From DAONLM01 sp035406685 (GTDB lineage Bacteria; Spirochaetota; GWE2-31-10; MWDO01): a stretch of DNA of 31,135 nt. The notes below the pieces were generated by a model, which worked only from the letters and a program-made list of their open reading frames with translations, did not search any database and was not told the DNA's origin. The stretch is taken from contig DAONLM010000011.1 of the NCBI GenBank assembly GCA_035406685.1, positions 1-31,135 on the forward strand, in the 5' to 3' direction. The position numbers and the translations under genes were made by a program. Position 1 is the stretch's first letter; the number at the start of each line of letters is the position of its first letter. Shown here in pieces: positions 7,523 to 16,650 of the stretch.

Positions 7523-8860
7523 ATGAAAAAAATAGCTATTTTATTTCTATTTTTTTTATATCTGAATGTTTTTGCAGATGAAAATCATTATATTAATATA
7601 TTAATAGGTGATAGAGCCGCAGGAATGGGTGGAGCATATACTGCAATAGCAGATGGACCAGAAGGAGTTTTTTATAATCCAGCAGGGCTTGCTTTTTCCT
7701 CTTCAAAATATTTTTCTCTATCAGTAAATACCATTCAGTATAAAATGTTATATTATCACAATGTTTATAAAAAAAGTGATGGAACACCTTTTGATTATAT
7801 AAGACATTCATTTTCTTTTTTGCCTAATTTCTTTGGTTTTATTCAAAAAACTAAAAAATTTACCTTTGCTATTACAGTTTCATGTCCTGATAGTGAATTT
7901 TATGATCAGAGAGACAATGCCACAATTAATATAGATGGACTGGATTATCATCTTAATGTAAATTTTAATTATACGGATATGATATATGAATTAGGACCTT
8001 CTTTTGCCTTTTTACCTCATAAAAAAGTTGCGATTGGTTTTAGTGTATTTATAAGATATAGAGATATAAAAAATATAATTCAGACATCATATAATCTTGA
8101 TACTTATATAAATAATGTTCATTAGAGTTATCTACAAACAACAAGTATTTACAACAATTCAAGGATAATTGGTTTTACCCCACAATTTGGGCTTCAATTT
8201 ATGCCTATAAGTAAATTGTCAATTGGCTACAATATTTCTATGCCTTTTGATATTGTAAATATATACAGTACTCAAAGTACGGATGCTCTTGAGCAAAAAT
8301 ATTTTGATGATGTAACAACAGATAAATGGATATCAACTTCAGCATCCTATAACAATATAAAAAATAATCAGATAAATGTTCTTAATATTTTTCAACATGG
8401 ACTTTTTACTCCTTTATATATTAAGCAAAGTTTAGGATTTGGTATATTTATAAGCAAATCAATCTTATTGAGTATTGATGGTTTTCTATATATTCCTATT
8501 CAAGATTATAACATATATATTAACAAAAATAGAAGAAATGAACTATTAAATGTAACTGGTAATGTAGCAATTGGTTTTGAATGGTATATAACCCCTAATT
8601 TCCCTTTTAGAGTGGGATTATTTACAAATTTTACAAATACTCAAGAGATAAAAAATGGTGATACTGATATGAAAGATTGGATTCATCTATTTGGCGGAAG
8701 TTTTAGTTTAGGTTTTTCTACTTCTGACTTAAGTATAAATTTTGGTGCTGTTGTCTCGGGTGGTGGTGGTAAGGCTCAAATCATAGGTGGAGTTACAGAT
8801 ATTCAGGATTTAACAATGATAACAGCAAATATTTTTATATCTGGTGGTTATCAATTTTAA
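7523..8860 (+). pseudogene. UPF0164/FadL-like outer-membrane protein, split by an in-frame TAG
   Basis: 445 residues if read through. An amber codon at 8123-8125 (codon 201) interrupts a single frame: the open reading frame resumes at once on the far side with no shift, and the next ATG is at 8201. The first half has a signal peptide (MKKIAILFLFFLYLNVFA) and the GDRAAGMGGAYTA...DGPEGVFYNPAGLAF motif of UPF0164/PorV/FadL-type barrels. The second half continues amphipathic strands and ends in aromatic YQF, as outer-membrane barrels do. TAG ends other genes here, so it is probably a real stop. Either a recent nonsense mutation, a sequencing error or low-level readthrough. The two halves are unlikely to fold separately. 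Ribosome site AAAGGGG. Confidence 0.8.
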
Positions 8861-8905
8861 ATTTAAAATTCTAATAAATTTAAAATTCTAAAAAATAAAT
8901 TTTAA
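8857..8905 (+). repeat. AT-only repeat between genes
   Basis: TTTAAAATTCTAA occurs twice (about 8862-8893), and the outer parts AAATTTAAAATT and AATTTTAAATTT form an inverted pair. It could fold into a weak hairpin after the UPF0164 gene; there is no G+C-rich stem, so terminator function is doubtful. Confidence 0.4.
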
Positions 8906-8907
8906 AT

Positions 8908-8935
8908 TTGATTTTTTTTAAAAAAAAGATATAAT
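8908..8935 (+). promoter_or_regulatory. Promoter of the P83/100 operon
   Basis: TTGATT (8908-8913), a 16-nt spacer and TATAAT (8930-8935). Leader of about 48 nt with a strong GAGGGGG ribosome site before the ATG at 8990. Confidence 0.65.
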
Positions 8936-8989
8936 CTTTTTATATTCATAATATTTTTTAAAGAAATTATTTTTTAAAGAGGGGGCATT

Positions 8990-10747
8990 ATGAAAAAAAT
9001 ATATCTTTTTTTATTATTATTTGTCACAATAATAATTCATTCTCTTGAAGTTGATGTTGATGAGTTACAATCAATAAAAGGGAAAAATATTGTATTTGAA
9101 AATTATACTGGTGTAAGAAGTAAAAATGAGACTGTTACTCAAATAAGAGGCATAGGTATAAGACTTTCACAGATGCAAAATCTGGATAATACAGAATTTA
9201 AATACTTTATGAAGTATTCTATTATTCATGCCATTGATAAAAATGAAAAAGATAAACTTGACGCAATAATATTCTCAATTGAAAAAGATGCACAGGTTGA
9301 TCATATAAATAATATTCAACTAATCATCGCTGGTTATCTTGAAAATAAATTTGCTTATACAAGAAAGGATGCTATGACATTATCTTTATTTGTCATTTAC
9401 TATAATGCTGTATATAGAAACGATATAGATTATTTAAAGACTAAATTTAAGAATATAGTATTCAATTATGTAACAAAAGAAAATGTTGGCATTGCTACAA
9501 AATATAGTGAATGGCCCGGTAAAACAAAAATTTTAATCCCATTAACAGAAATGGCTCAAAAAGGTAAAATTAGTTCTCTTGATACAACAGAATTAACTGA
9601 TAAAAAAGTTATTGAAGAATTAAAGAAAAAAGATGATAAGGGAATTGAAGAAAGAAAGGATATTGTTAATATAAAAGAAAAAGAAGTTGAAGAACAGAAA
9701 AAAGATCTTACAAAAGATAAAAAAGACTTAGAAAAAGAAAAAGAAAAAATTACAAAAGAAGAAGAGAATATTCAAAAAGAGAAAGAAAAAATAGAAAGCA
9801 AAAAGGAAGAAATAACTAAAAAAGAAGAACAATTACAGAAAGAAAAAGAAAATTTAAAAAATATAGAAGATCAAAAAGAAAAAGAGAAGAAAGAGAAAGA
9901 ATTAGCAAAGAAAGAAGAAGAAGTTCAAAAAGAAAAGGAAAAATTATCAAAAGAAGATGAAAATTTAAAGAAAAAAGAAGAACAAATTACCGAAAAAAAA
10001 GAGGATATAATTAAAAAAGAGGAGGATACAAAAAAGAAAGAAGAGCAGATAGCAAAGAAAGAAGAAGAAGTAAAAAAAGATAAAAAAGATATAGAAAAGG
10101 ATGAAATAAATAAAAAGATAGAAACTAATCCAGATGAAGCAAAAAAACAACTTCAAAAAAAGGAAGAACAACTAACTAAAAAAGAAGAAGAACTTGAGAA
10201 AAGAGAATCAGAACTTAAAAAACAGCAAACAGATAAGAATATTTTTGCAGGAAAACTCTATTATTTAAAAATTAAAGATTATATGGAAGGTGGGCATTAT
10301 AACAATGAAATGTATATAATAAATGCTTATAATATGAATGTAGAAGTAAAATCAGATGTTACTACAATTTGTGGAAATAAATATGATGTTAATAGTGAAG
10401 GGGTAATAGTAATTGCTCATAAAGGTAGTCATAGTCAGGATCACAACTTACTAATTCTTGATAAGGATACTTTAAAAGAGAAAATCAGGGGAAAAGAGAA
10501 TATATTCTGGAGAAGTTTTGTTATTTTTAGAGAGGACTATATTTATGCTATTATTAAACAGGATACATCTTATTATCTTGGGAAATTTGATAGTAAATTG
10601 AATCTTGTAAATAAATCAGAAGAACTTGTAGATAGTAATACATTTATAAGTTTTTTTGATAAATATATTTATATAAATGATCCGAAGAAAAATATAATTG
10701 TACTTGATAAGGATTCTTTAAAGCTCATACAAAGGATTAATCCTTAA
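8990..10747 (+). CDS. P83/100 family coiled-coil protein
   Basis: 585 residues, resembling the Borrelia P83/100 antigen family of spirochaetes. A signal peptide covers residues 1-18. The conserved N-terminal domain is about 20-205, with family-type stretches such as FENYTG, QIRGIGIRL, HINNIQLIIAGYLE and SEWPGKTKILIPL. Residues about 215-415 are almost wholly Lys/Glu/Asp with repeating KKEE and KEKE blocks, a very long charged helix or coiled coil. The last 165 residues are beta-rich (YYLKIKDYMEGGHYNNEMYI, DKDTLKEKIRG) and resemble propeller-type strands. P83/100 function is unknown; export to the periplasm is likely. The stop overlaps the next start as TAATG. Confidence 0.85.
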   Translation: MKKIYLFLLLFVTIIIHSLEVDVDELQSIKGKNIVFENYTGVRSKNETVTQIRGIGIRLSQMQNLDNTEFKYFMKYSIIHAIDKNEKDKLDAIIFSIEKDAQVDHINNIQLIIAGYLENKFAYTRKDAMTLSLFVIYYNAVYRNDIDYLKTKFKNIVFNYVTKENVGIATKYSEWPGKTKILIPLTEMAQKGKISSLDTTELTDKKVIEELKKKDDKGIEERKDIVNIKEKEVEEQKKDLTKDKKDLEKEKEKITKEEENIQKEKEKIESKKEEITKKEEQLQKEKENLKNIEDQKEKEKKEKELAKKEEEVQKEKEKLSKEDENLKKKEEQITEKKEDIIKKEEDTKKKEEQIAKKEEEVKKDKKDIEKDEINKKIETNPDEAKKQLQKKEEQLTKKEEELEKRESELKKQQTDKNIFAGKLYYLKIKDYMEGGHYNNEMYIINAYNMNVEVKSDVTTICGNKYDVNSEGVIVIAHKGSHSQDHNLLILDKDTLKEKIRGKENIFWRSFVIFREDYIYAIIKQDTSYYLGKFDSKLNLVNKSEELVDSNTFISFFDKYIYINDPKKNIIVLDKDSLKLIQRINP

Positions 10748-11679
10748 TGAGTAGATATGTCTTTGGTCCAATTATTTCAAGAAGATTAGGAGTATCACTC
10801 GGGGTGGATCTTGTCTCTCATAATATATGCACACTCGATTGTCTTTATTGTGAGTGTGGAAAGACAAATTTACTTACCCTTGAAAGAAAAGAATACAATC
10901 CTATTGATGATGTTATTAAAGAACTGGATAGTATATTAAAGAATAAACCTACTATTGATTACATAACACTTACAGGTGAAGGAGAACCAACTTTAAATAG
11001 TGGGATAAAGAGATTGATTGTATATCTTAAAAATAATTATCCAGAGTATAAGGTTGCGATTCTTACAAATGGGACTCTATTATACAATAAAGAAGTCCAG
11101 AATGATATTATGGATGCTGATCTTATAGTCCCTTCATTTGATGCTTATTCTCAAAATATTTTTGAGGATATAAATAGACCTCATAAGGATCTTAATAATG
11201 AAAAGATTATTGAAGGGCTTATCGATTTTTCTCATAAATTTAAAGGTAAGATATGGATTGAAATATTTATTGCTCCTGGTATCAATAATAAAATCGACGA
11301 AATTCTAAAAATGAAGAAAGTATTAGAAAAAATGAAATTTGAAAAAATACAATTAAATTCTCTTGATAGATGCCCAGCAGATTCGAGTGTAAAGGAAGCA
11401 TCACTGGAAGAACTTGAAAGAATTGAGGATTTATTATCTCCACTTAATGTAGAAATTGTAAAAAAAATAAAAGTTAAAAAAGGGACAAACAAGATAGAAT
11501 TAACAGAAAAAAATATGCTTGATATACTTGAAAGAAGGCCATGTACATTTGAAGATTTTGAAGAAATTTTCAATGCATCTCATTTAGAAATAAAATTTCT
11601 TATTAATAAATTACTAGAAAATAAAAAAATAACAACACAGCAATTAGAAAGAGGATTGTTTTATAAATTAAATAAATAG
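10747..11679 (+). CDS. Radical SAM protein of the COG0731 (wyosine synthetase-like) group
   Basis: 310 residues. The opening GPIISRRLGVSLGVDLV and the cluster motif C28-x3-C32-x2-C35 (CTLDCLYC) are typical of this bacterial radical SAM group. TLTGEGEPTLN supplies the SAM-binding GE-type motif and AILTNGTLL is the third-strand motif. Residues about 255-310 form a small winged-helix-like C-terminal domain (DILERRPCTFEDFEEIF). True archaeal homologues make wyosine base in tRNA-Phe, but the bacterial members have no settled substrate. The ATG overlaps the P83/100 stop by one base, so translation is coupled even though no functional link is known. Confidence 0.8.
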   Translation: MSRYVFGPIISRRLGVSLGVDLVSHNICTLDCLYCECGKTNLLTLERKEYNPIDDVIKELDSILKNKPTIDYITLTGEGEPTLNSGIKRLIVYLKNNYPEYKVAILTNGTLLYNKEVQNDIMDADLIVPSFDAYSQNIFEDINRPHKDLNNEKIIEGLIDFSHKFKGKIWIEIFIAPGINNKIDEILKMKKVLEKMKFEKIQLNSLDRCPADSSVKEASLEELERIEDLLSPLNVEIVKKIKVKKGTNKIELTEKNMLDILERRPCTFEDFEEIFNASHLEIKFLINKLLENKKITTQQLERGLFYKLNK

Positions 11680-11692
11680 GAGGGATTTTTTT

Positions 11693-12082
11693 ATGAAAAG
11701 AAAAATAGAATGCGAAAATGTTATAAAACCTATAGGACCATATAATATTGCTATTCAATATAATAATCTTATATTTATTTCTGGGCAAATTCCAGTAGAT
11801 AAAAATGGAAATATTATAAGTGAAAGTATAGAAAAAGAGACAGAACAGGTTTTAAAAAATATAGAAGAAATTTTAAAATCAATAGGATTATCAAAAGATA
11901 ATATTTTAAAGACCACGATTTTTTTAAGAAATATTTCTGATTTTCAAAAAGTAAATGAAATTTATGCTAAATTTTTTGAAGGGACAATATTCCCGGCAAG
12001 AACAACAGTGGAAGTCTCAAATCTCCCAAAAAATGTAAATATAGAGATCGAGGCAATATGTTTTTCAGATAATATATCTTAA
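11693..12082 (+). CDS. ridA: RidA family enamine/imine deaminase
   Basis: 129 residues, the usual RidA size. Family signatures are GPYNIAIQYNNLIFISGQIP near the N-terminus, the catalytic-site Arg in FPARTTVEV (about residue 103), and the closing NVNIEIEAIC with its Glu. RidA hydrolyses reactive 2-aminoacrylate and related imines formed by PLP enzymes such as threonine dehydratase, in the cytoplasm. Start: GGAGGG 9 nt upstream. It sits 13 nt after the radical SAM gene at the end of the operon and converges on the minus-strand DUF3857 gene with a 10-nt gap. Confidence 0.92.
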   Translation: MKRKIECENVIKPIGPYNIAIQYNNLIFISGQIPVDKNGNIISESIEKETEQVLKNIEEILKSIGLSKDNILKTTIFLRNISDFQKVNEIYAKFFEGTIFPARTTVEVSNLPKNVNIEIEAICFSDNIS

Positions 12083-12092
12083 TTTTTATAAC

Positions 12093-15000
12093 CTATTTAT
12101 TTTCCATTTTTTCCTTTACTCTTTTAATCTTTTCCAGTTGTTGTTGTAAGTAGGTATAATTTGGATTAATTTTTATAGCCCTATTTATTGCCTCAATTGC
12201 CTTTTCATATTCTTTATTGAGAAAATATGCCTCTGCTAATGTATCCCAGTAAGAGTCATTATACTGTTCAATTTCGCATGCTTTTTTAGCAAGTTCTATT
12301 GCTTCTTTTATATTTACATTATTTTCACAATAAAGCCAGGCTAAATTATTCATTGCATTGGCATTATTAGGATTTAATTCTAAAGCCTTTTTAAAATTTA
12401 GTTCCGCATTTTTAAAATCCTGTTTTAAAGAATAAACATATCCCAGTTCAGCAAAATATCCAGATTCAAGTGGATTCTTTTTTATAACTTCTTCTAAAAT
12501 ATTTATAGCCTTATCATACTCCCCTAACCTATTATAAAATGACGTTATTTCAAAAACAATATTGCTATTTGAAGGAAATTTTTTAAGAGTCTCAAGTAAT
12601 ATGTTTTCTAATTTTTTATTCTCATTTGCTTTCTTGTATAATTCTATAAGATAAGCATAAATATTTATATCATAATTTGTCTTTTCAAGCCCATTTAATA
12701 GTATATTCTCTGCTTCATTAAACATTCTTTTATCTACTAAAATAGATGCTGATATTGCATAAAAGAAATAGTAATCCGGGAAAAGATTCATAGCATTTTT
12801 TGCAACTTCAAAAGCCTTATCACTCTTTTTTAATTCTAACATTTTTTTTACATAATTTTCATATACATCCTTTTGATTATACTCTTTTACCAGTTCCTTA
12901 TAAAATTCTTCAAAATCAAAATTGATTTTATTCTCAAATGTTATCTCAAAAGTTAATTCATTCTGAACAGATCTCAAAAAATCATTTAGTCCCTTTAAAT
13001 CCTCTTTTTTAATAACCCTCTCTTTTAAAAAAGACTCAAAAGTCAATATTATATGATTATCGCTCTTTTTATCAGCATAAAATTCTACAGATATATATTT
13101 ATTCTCTTTTTTTAAATTTTTAAAATTTCCCTCAGTTATTTTATAATTATCTGGGAATATATATTCTATTACTTTTTTATAAGAAGAGAGAAAATTTTTT
13201 GTATAATCATATTCACTTTTTTCTGGAATATTATAAAAAGAATTAAGATTTCCACTCGAATATTTTATTTTTTGTCTCCCATCATAAAATATATTTGTGA
13301 TATTCTTATAATATGTTGTAAGTTTTATTTCTATTTCACCGGAGATTTCATCAATGCCAGATATCTCAAAATTTTCTTTTTTTAAATTATTAAAAGATTT
13401 TTGCTGAACCTCATAAAATTTATCTATTACATCCTCTTTATCCTTATCTTCTGTTGAGTTTCTTATCATTTCTGAGTATGCTCCTGTAAATCTTTCAATG
13501 TATTTTAACTCACCAGAACCAATAATATTTGCTTTCGCAATGTATATCTCTTCGATTCTATTTTTAGTATAAGATATAACAGGAGTACTTCTAAATTCAT
13601 AAGTTCCATCGCTTTTTACTATAAGTACTTCTATCCCCTGATCCACAGAAGGAAGATTTAAAAATTCTGTAAAACTACTAGTAGTATCAAGATATATATC
13701 CTCTGTTATTCCATCTTGAACCGGAATATATGTTATTAAGTGATTAAAATAAAATGGTGAAGGGATATCTTTAATAACAGTTCCATTGTCTTTTGTGGAA
13801 ACAAGTACCGGATATGCCTTTATACCAATCTTTCTTAATAAATGAATAGTTAATAACGCCTGATCTTTACAATCCCCGAATCTATTTTTAAATATCTCTT
13901 CTGAATTATGTGGTACAAAGGCATTTTCCTCCAGTTCTATACCAACATATTTTATGTTCTTTTGAATGAATTTATAAATTAATTCTATCTGTTCTAATTT
14001 AGAAAGATTTTCAAGTTTAATTAATCTAAATATCTCTTTACTTGCATCCCCCTGAAAGAGAGTCTTTTCAAAAATATTAGAATACCATTTTGATATCTCA
14101 TCCCATGTATAAAATGTTCCTATTATTACTTTTTCAGATATGTCGTAAATATTAATGTCTGAATCCTCTTCATTTTTTATAATAGGTGGATTTTTATAAC
14201 TATATTTTACAAAATTTATATTTTTATCATTTTCAATTATTACGTCATTATCTATTTTTACATTATTGGAAGTATTTAAAATATTTAGATGTAAGTTAGA
14301 TGGATATTTTATAATATAATTACTATTTAAGATTCTAATAGAGGAACTAAATAAATAACTATCAAATATTTTTGGTGTTAATTTTTTATTTGTGGTATGA
14401 AATTTTATTTTATATTCAACTATACTCCCCTTATTTACATCTGGAAAAGGGAATGCAATATGTTTTTTATTCGTATACATTGAATCTTGATTTTTTTTAT
14501 CTAATATTACTATATTTTTAGGATTAACACTCTTAAAATTCAATTCATAATCATATGTCCCAGCATAGATTACTTCTGGTAAAAATTCAAAAGCATTATA
14601 AGACATCTCAAAGTCTCTAAAATATGATACGGCTGCACTATTTAAAATTTTTACAACGCAATGGATTGTGTAATTCATCCTATCTTCATCAATTACCTCT
14701 AACTCTTTTTCATATAAAAGATATACCATATCTTCTTTTTTATCTATATCAAGATCTTCAAATTCTTTTATGAGTTGAACAAGATCCTCTTTTGATAAAC
14801 CAATATTTTGATACTTTTCTTCTTTTAAAGTTTTATCAAAAGGATCCAGTATTGAAAGATAATTTAATGCTGTTTCGTTATTTTTTTCGATTTTTAATAC
14901 TAAATTAAAAAAATAAGAGGATTTTTTGTAATCTTTTAATAAGAAATAAGTTATGCCTAATAAATTTAGGACTTTTGTATTTTTCTGATTTATATTATAC

Positions 15001-15230
15001 GCCATTAAAAGGGTCTCTTCTGCTCCTAAAAAGTCTCTAATGTTTATCTCTATTTGTGCTTTTAATATATATAAATTCAAATTATTTTTTTCTTCTTTTA
15101 GATATCTCTCAAGAATTATGATTTGTTCAACTGGATTCTTATCTTTAATAGAATCCATAATCACTTTAATATCTGTTGAATACAACAAAATTAAACCAGC
15201 AGAAAAAATTAAAACTAATATTTTTTTCAT
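12093..15230 (-). CDS. DUF3857 / transglutaminase-like / TPR exported protein
   Basis: 1045 residues. A signal peptide (MKKILVLIFSAGLILLYS) is followed by TPR units at about 30-120; a DUF3857-type beta domain at about 180-370; and a transglutaminase-like domain at about 385-550. The latter has C454 in RFGDCKDQ, His in FYFNHLITY and Asp in YLDTTSSF, so the Cys-His-Asp triad is intact. A second beta region runs to about 780 and a C-terminal array of TPRs runs from about 800 to 1040 (ELGYVYSLKQDFKNAELNF). DUF3857 plus transglutaminase is a common envelope pairing of unknown substrate, possibly peptide crosslinking or proteolysis. Ribosome site AAGGAA. A hairpin lies 50-85 nt upstream. Confidence 0.85.
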   Translation of the reverse strand: MKKILVLIFSAGLILLYSTDIKVIMDSIKDKNPVEQIIILERYLKEEKNNLNLYILKAQIEINIRDFLGAEETLLMAYNINQKNTKVLNLLGITYFLLKDYKKSSYFFNLVLKIEKNNETALNYLSILDPFDKTLKEEKYQNIGLSKEDLVQLIKEFEDLDIDKKEDMVYLLYEKELEVIDEDRMNYTIHCVVKILNSAAVSYFRDFEMSYNAFEFLPEVIYAGTYDYELNFKSVNPKNIVILDKKNQDSMYTNKKHIAFPFPDVNKGSIVEYKIKFHTTNKKLTPKIFDSYLFSSSIRILNSNYIIKYPSNLHLNILNTSNNVKIDNDVIIENDKNINFVKYSYKNPPIIKNEEDSDINIYDISEKVIIGTFYTWDEISKWYSNIFEKTLFQGDASKEIFRLIKLENLSKLEQIELIYKFIQKNIKYVGIELEENAFVPHNSEEIFKNRFGDCKDQALLTIHLLRKIGIKAYPVLVSTKDNGTVIKDIPSPFYFNHLITYIPVQDGITEDIYLDTTSSFTEFLNLPSVDQGIEVLIVKSDGTYEFRSTPVISYTKNRIEEIYIAKANIIGSGELKYIERFTGAYSEMIRNSTEDKDKEDVIDKFYEVQQKSFNNLKKENFEISGIDEISGEIEIKLTTYYKNITNIFYDGRQKIKYSSGNLNSFYNIPEKSEYDYTKNFLSSYKKVIEYIFPDNYKITEGNFKNLKKENKYISVEFYADKKSDNHIILTFESFLKERVIKKEDLKGLNDFLRSVQNELTFEITFENKINFDFEEFYKELVKEYNQKDVYENYVKKMLELKKSDKAFEVAKNAMNLFPDYYFFYAISASILVDKRMFNEAENILLNGLEKTNYDINIYAYLIELYKKANENKKLENILLETLKKFPSNSNIVFEITSFYNRLGEYDKAINILEEVIKKNPLESGYFAELGYVYSLKQDFKNAELNFKKALELNPNNANAMNNLAWLYCENNVNIKEAIELAKKACEIEQYNDSYWDTLAEAYFLNKEYEKAIEAINRAIKINPNYTYLQQQLEKIKRVKEKMENK

Positions 15231-15281
15231 TATATATTCCTTTTTTAAAAAATCTTTTTTACTTTTTTGTTACTCAAAAAG

Positions 15282-15316
15282 GGGGATATCTGTATATATT
15301 TTATACAGATATCCCC
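15282..15316 (-). terminator. 15-bp perfect hairpin with U-tract: terminator or attenuator
   Basis: Arms 15282-15296 and 15302-15316 (GGGGATATCTGTATA) pair perfectly around a five-base loop. On the minus strand CTTTTTG follows; on the plus strand there is no T-run. It may end the HU/LysM transcript. However, a TATAAT at 15337-15342 upstream means it may instead sit in the leader of the DUF3857 gene. Confidence 0.75.
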
Positions 15317-15456
15317 AATACTCCTTAACTTCTATCATTATAAAATATAAATATTCTTTTAAACTGGGACATTTGTATTGTAAAATGTTGCACTAATATA
15401 AGCAACTACCCTACACCACTCTTTATCAAGCTTATCTTGCTTATTTTCTTAAAATG
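15317..15456 (-). other. Intergenic stretch with a short unexplained open frame
   Basis: On the minus strand about 15448-15362 stays open for some 29 codons, bounded by stops and with no start codon. It reads ...DKEWCRVVAYISATFYNTNVPV. The Trp/Cys content and base composition differ from the surrounding AT-rich spacer. Its last bases (ATGTCCCAGTTTAA) resemble the end of the decayed element copy at 3604 (TTGTCCCACTTTAA). It may be the tail of a lost gene or element. A TATAAT on the minus strand lies at 15337-15342, but its -35 is poor. Confidence 0.35.
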
Positions 15457-16650
15457 TTATTTTTTATTTTTTGATCTTCTTTCGACTTCCTGTTGCCAGT
15501 ATTTTATCATTTCAATATCCTGCGGATATATAGCATCCTTATATTTTTTGAGTAGATCTTTATCATATCTTAATGCTGTATACAATGTCCATCTTGCATC
15601 ATTTATCCTTTTTTCCCCTTTTTTAATATTTCCATTCTCAATATCTTTTTCCCCAAATGATCTATATATTCTATATACACCAATAAATGCTTCAACTATT
15701 TTTTGTCTCTGTTTTTTATTGAATTTCTCTGGATCTCCTAATTTTTCATATATTAATAATTTATCTCCGGGATATATTAAATCTGGATCACTAACACTCT
15801 CCTTATTTAATACATAAAGATCAGGCCATAGATACTTATTATTCCAATATCTATCTGCAATATCAAATATTGTATCGCCGATTTTAACTGTATACTCTTC
15901 TATTACTTTTCTATTTTCTGAAAGAGTACTTCTTGCCTCTTTCATAAATTCTTTACCCTGCTCTTCATTTATATTTTCTTTTCTATTTTCTATAAGCCTG
16001 TCAGATATCTTATTAAGCCCAAACATTTTATTTACTTTCTTTACAAAATTAACTACCTGATTATTTTCATTTACATAATATGCTGGAACAAGTATTAAAA
16101 TTGCAAGTAGAATTAAAAATAAAATAGCAATTACAATTAAAGATATTATTGCTCTTTTTTTAACAATCTTATATTTTTCACTTAAATCTTTATTTTTTTC
16201 TAATTCTTTTTTAAATTCGGGATCAATTTTTGTAATCCCTGTTAAAGTCAATATTTCATCTAAAACATTCGGTTTTAAATTTCTATACTTTCTATTTACC
16301 TCATTTGATAACTTTGAAGAGGGGCTAAATTTTACAGAATAATGCGCTGGTATTTTTATCTTTTCCTTTGTTTGAGGATTAAAGCCATCCTTTGTTGGTA
16401 CCCACTTTTTCTTAAATATTCCAAATTTATAAATAGGAACTTTATTTTCTTCTTTTAAACCATCTTTTATTGTATCAAATAGAATATGAATAAATTTTTT
16501 TGCTTTTTCCTGTGGCAAATCAGTCTTTTTTGAAACCCTTTTTGCAAATTCATCTATACCTATTCTTTCTCCTTCTCTTTCTATAATTTTAGTAGAATCT
16601 TCTTCATTTTTTTTAATTATAATAGTATCATCTCTTTTTTTATCTTTCAT
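15457..16650 (-). CDS. HU-like DNA-binding domain fused to membrane anchor and LysM
   Basis: 397 residues. Residues about 31-125 match the HU/IHF fold: a helical start (DEFAKRVSKKTDLPQEKAKK), then FGIFKKKWVPTKDGFNPQTK, equivalent to the GFG..R.G.NP arm region of HU. Residues 167-192 are one strongly hydrophobic TM helix with basic residues (KIVKKR) before it, so the HU part faces the cytoplasm. Residues 251-303 are a LysM domain (YTVKIGDTIFDIADRYW, DPDLIYPGDKLLIYE) that would face the periplasm and bind peptidoglycan. A helical tail follows. Its ATG overlaps the upstream HU stop (ATGA), so the two are coupled. Bacteroidetes have HU-type domains anchored with SPOR domains; LysM here is analogous. 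A DNA-to-wall link is inference. Confidence 0.85.
   Translation of the reverse strand: MKDKKRDDTIIIKKNEEDSTKIIEREGERIGIDEFAKRVSKKTDLPQEKAKKFIHILFDTIKDGLKEENKVPIYKFGIFKKKWVPTKDGFNPQTKEKIKIPAHYSVKFSPSSKLSNEVNRKYRNLKPNVLDEILTLTGITKIDPEFKKELEKNKDLSEKYKIVKKRAIISLIVIAILFLILLAILILVPAYYVNENNQVVNFVKKVNKMFGLNKISDRLIENRKENINEEQGKEFMKEARSTLSENRKVIEEYTVKIGDTIFDIADRYWNNKYLWPDLYVLNKESVSDPDLIYPGDKLLIYEKLGDPEKFNKKQRQKIVEAFIGVYRIYRSFGEKDIENGNIKKGEKRINDARWTLYTALRYDKDLLKKYKDAIYPQDIEMIKYWQQEVERRSKNKK

Noticed and set aside
9650..10220. A-rich tandem repeat
   Set aside because: Explained as codons for a Lys/Glu coiled coil in a continuous reading frame; no exact repeating unit.
15437..15817. 126-codon plus-strand open frame
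   Set aside because: Antisense to the LysM end of a well-supported gene; low-complexity hydrophobic translation and no start signals.
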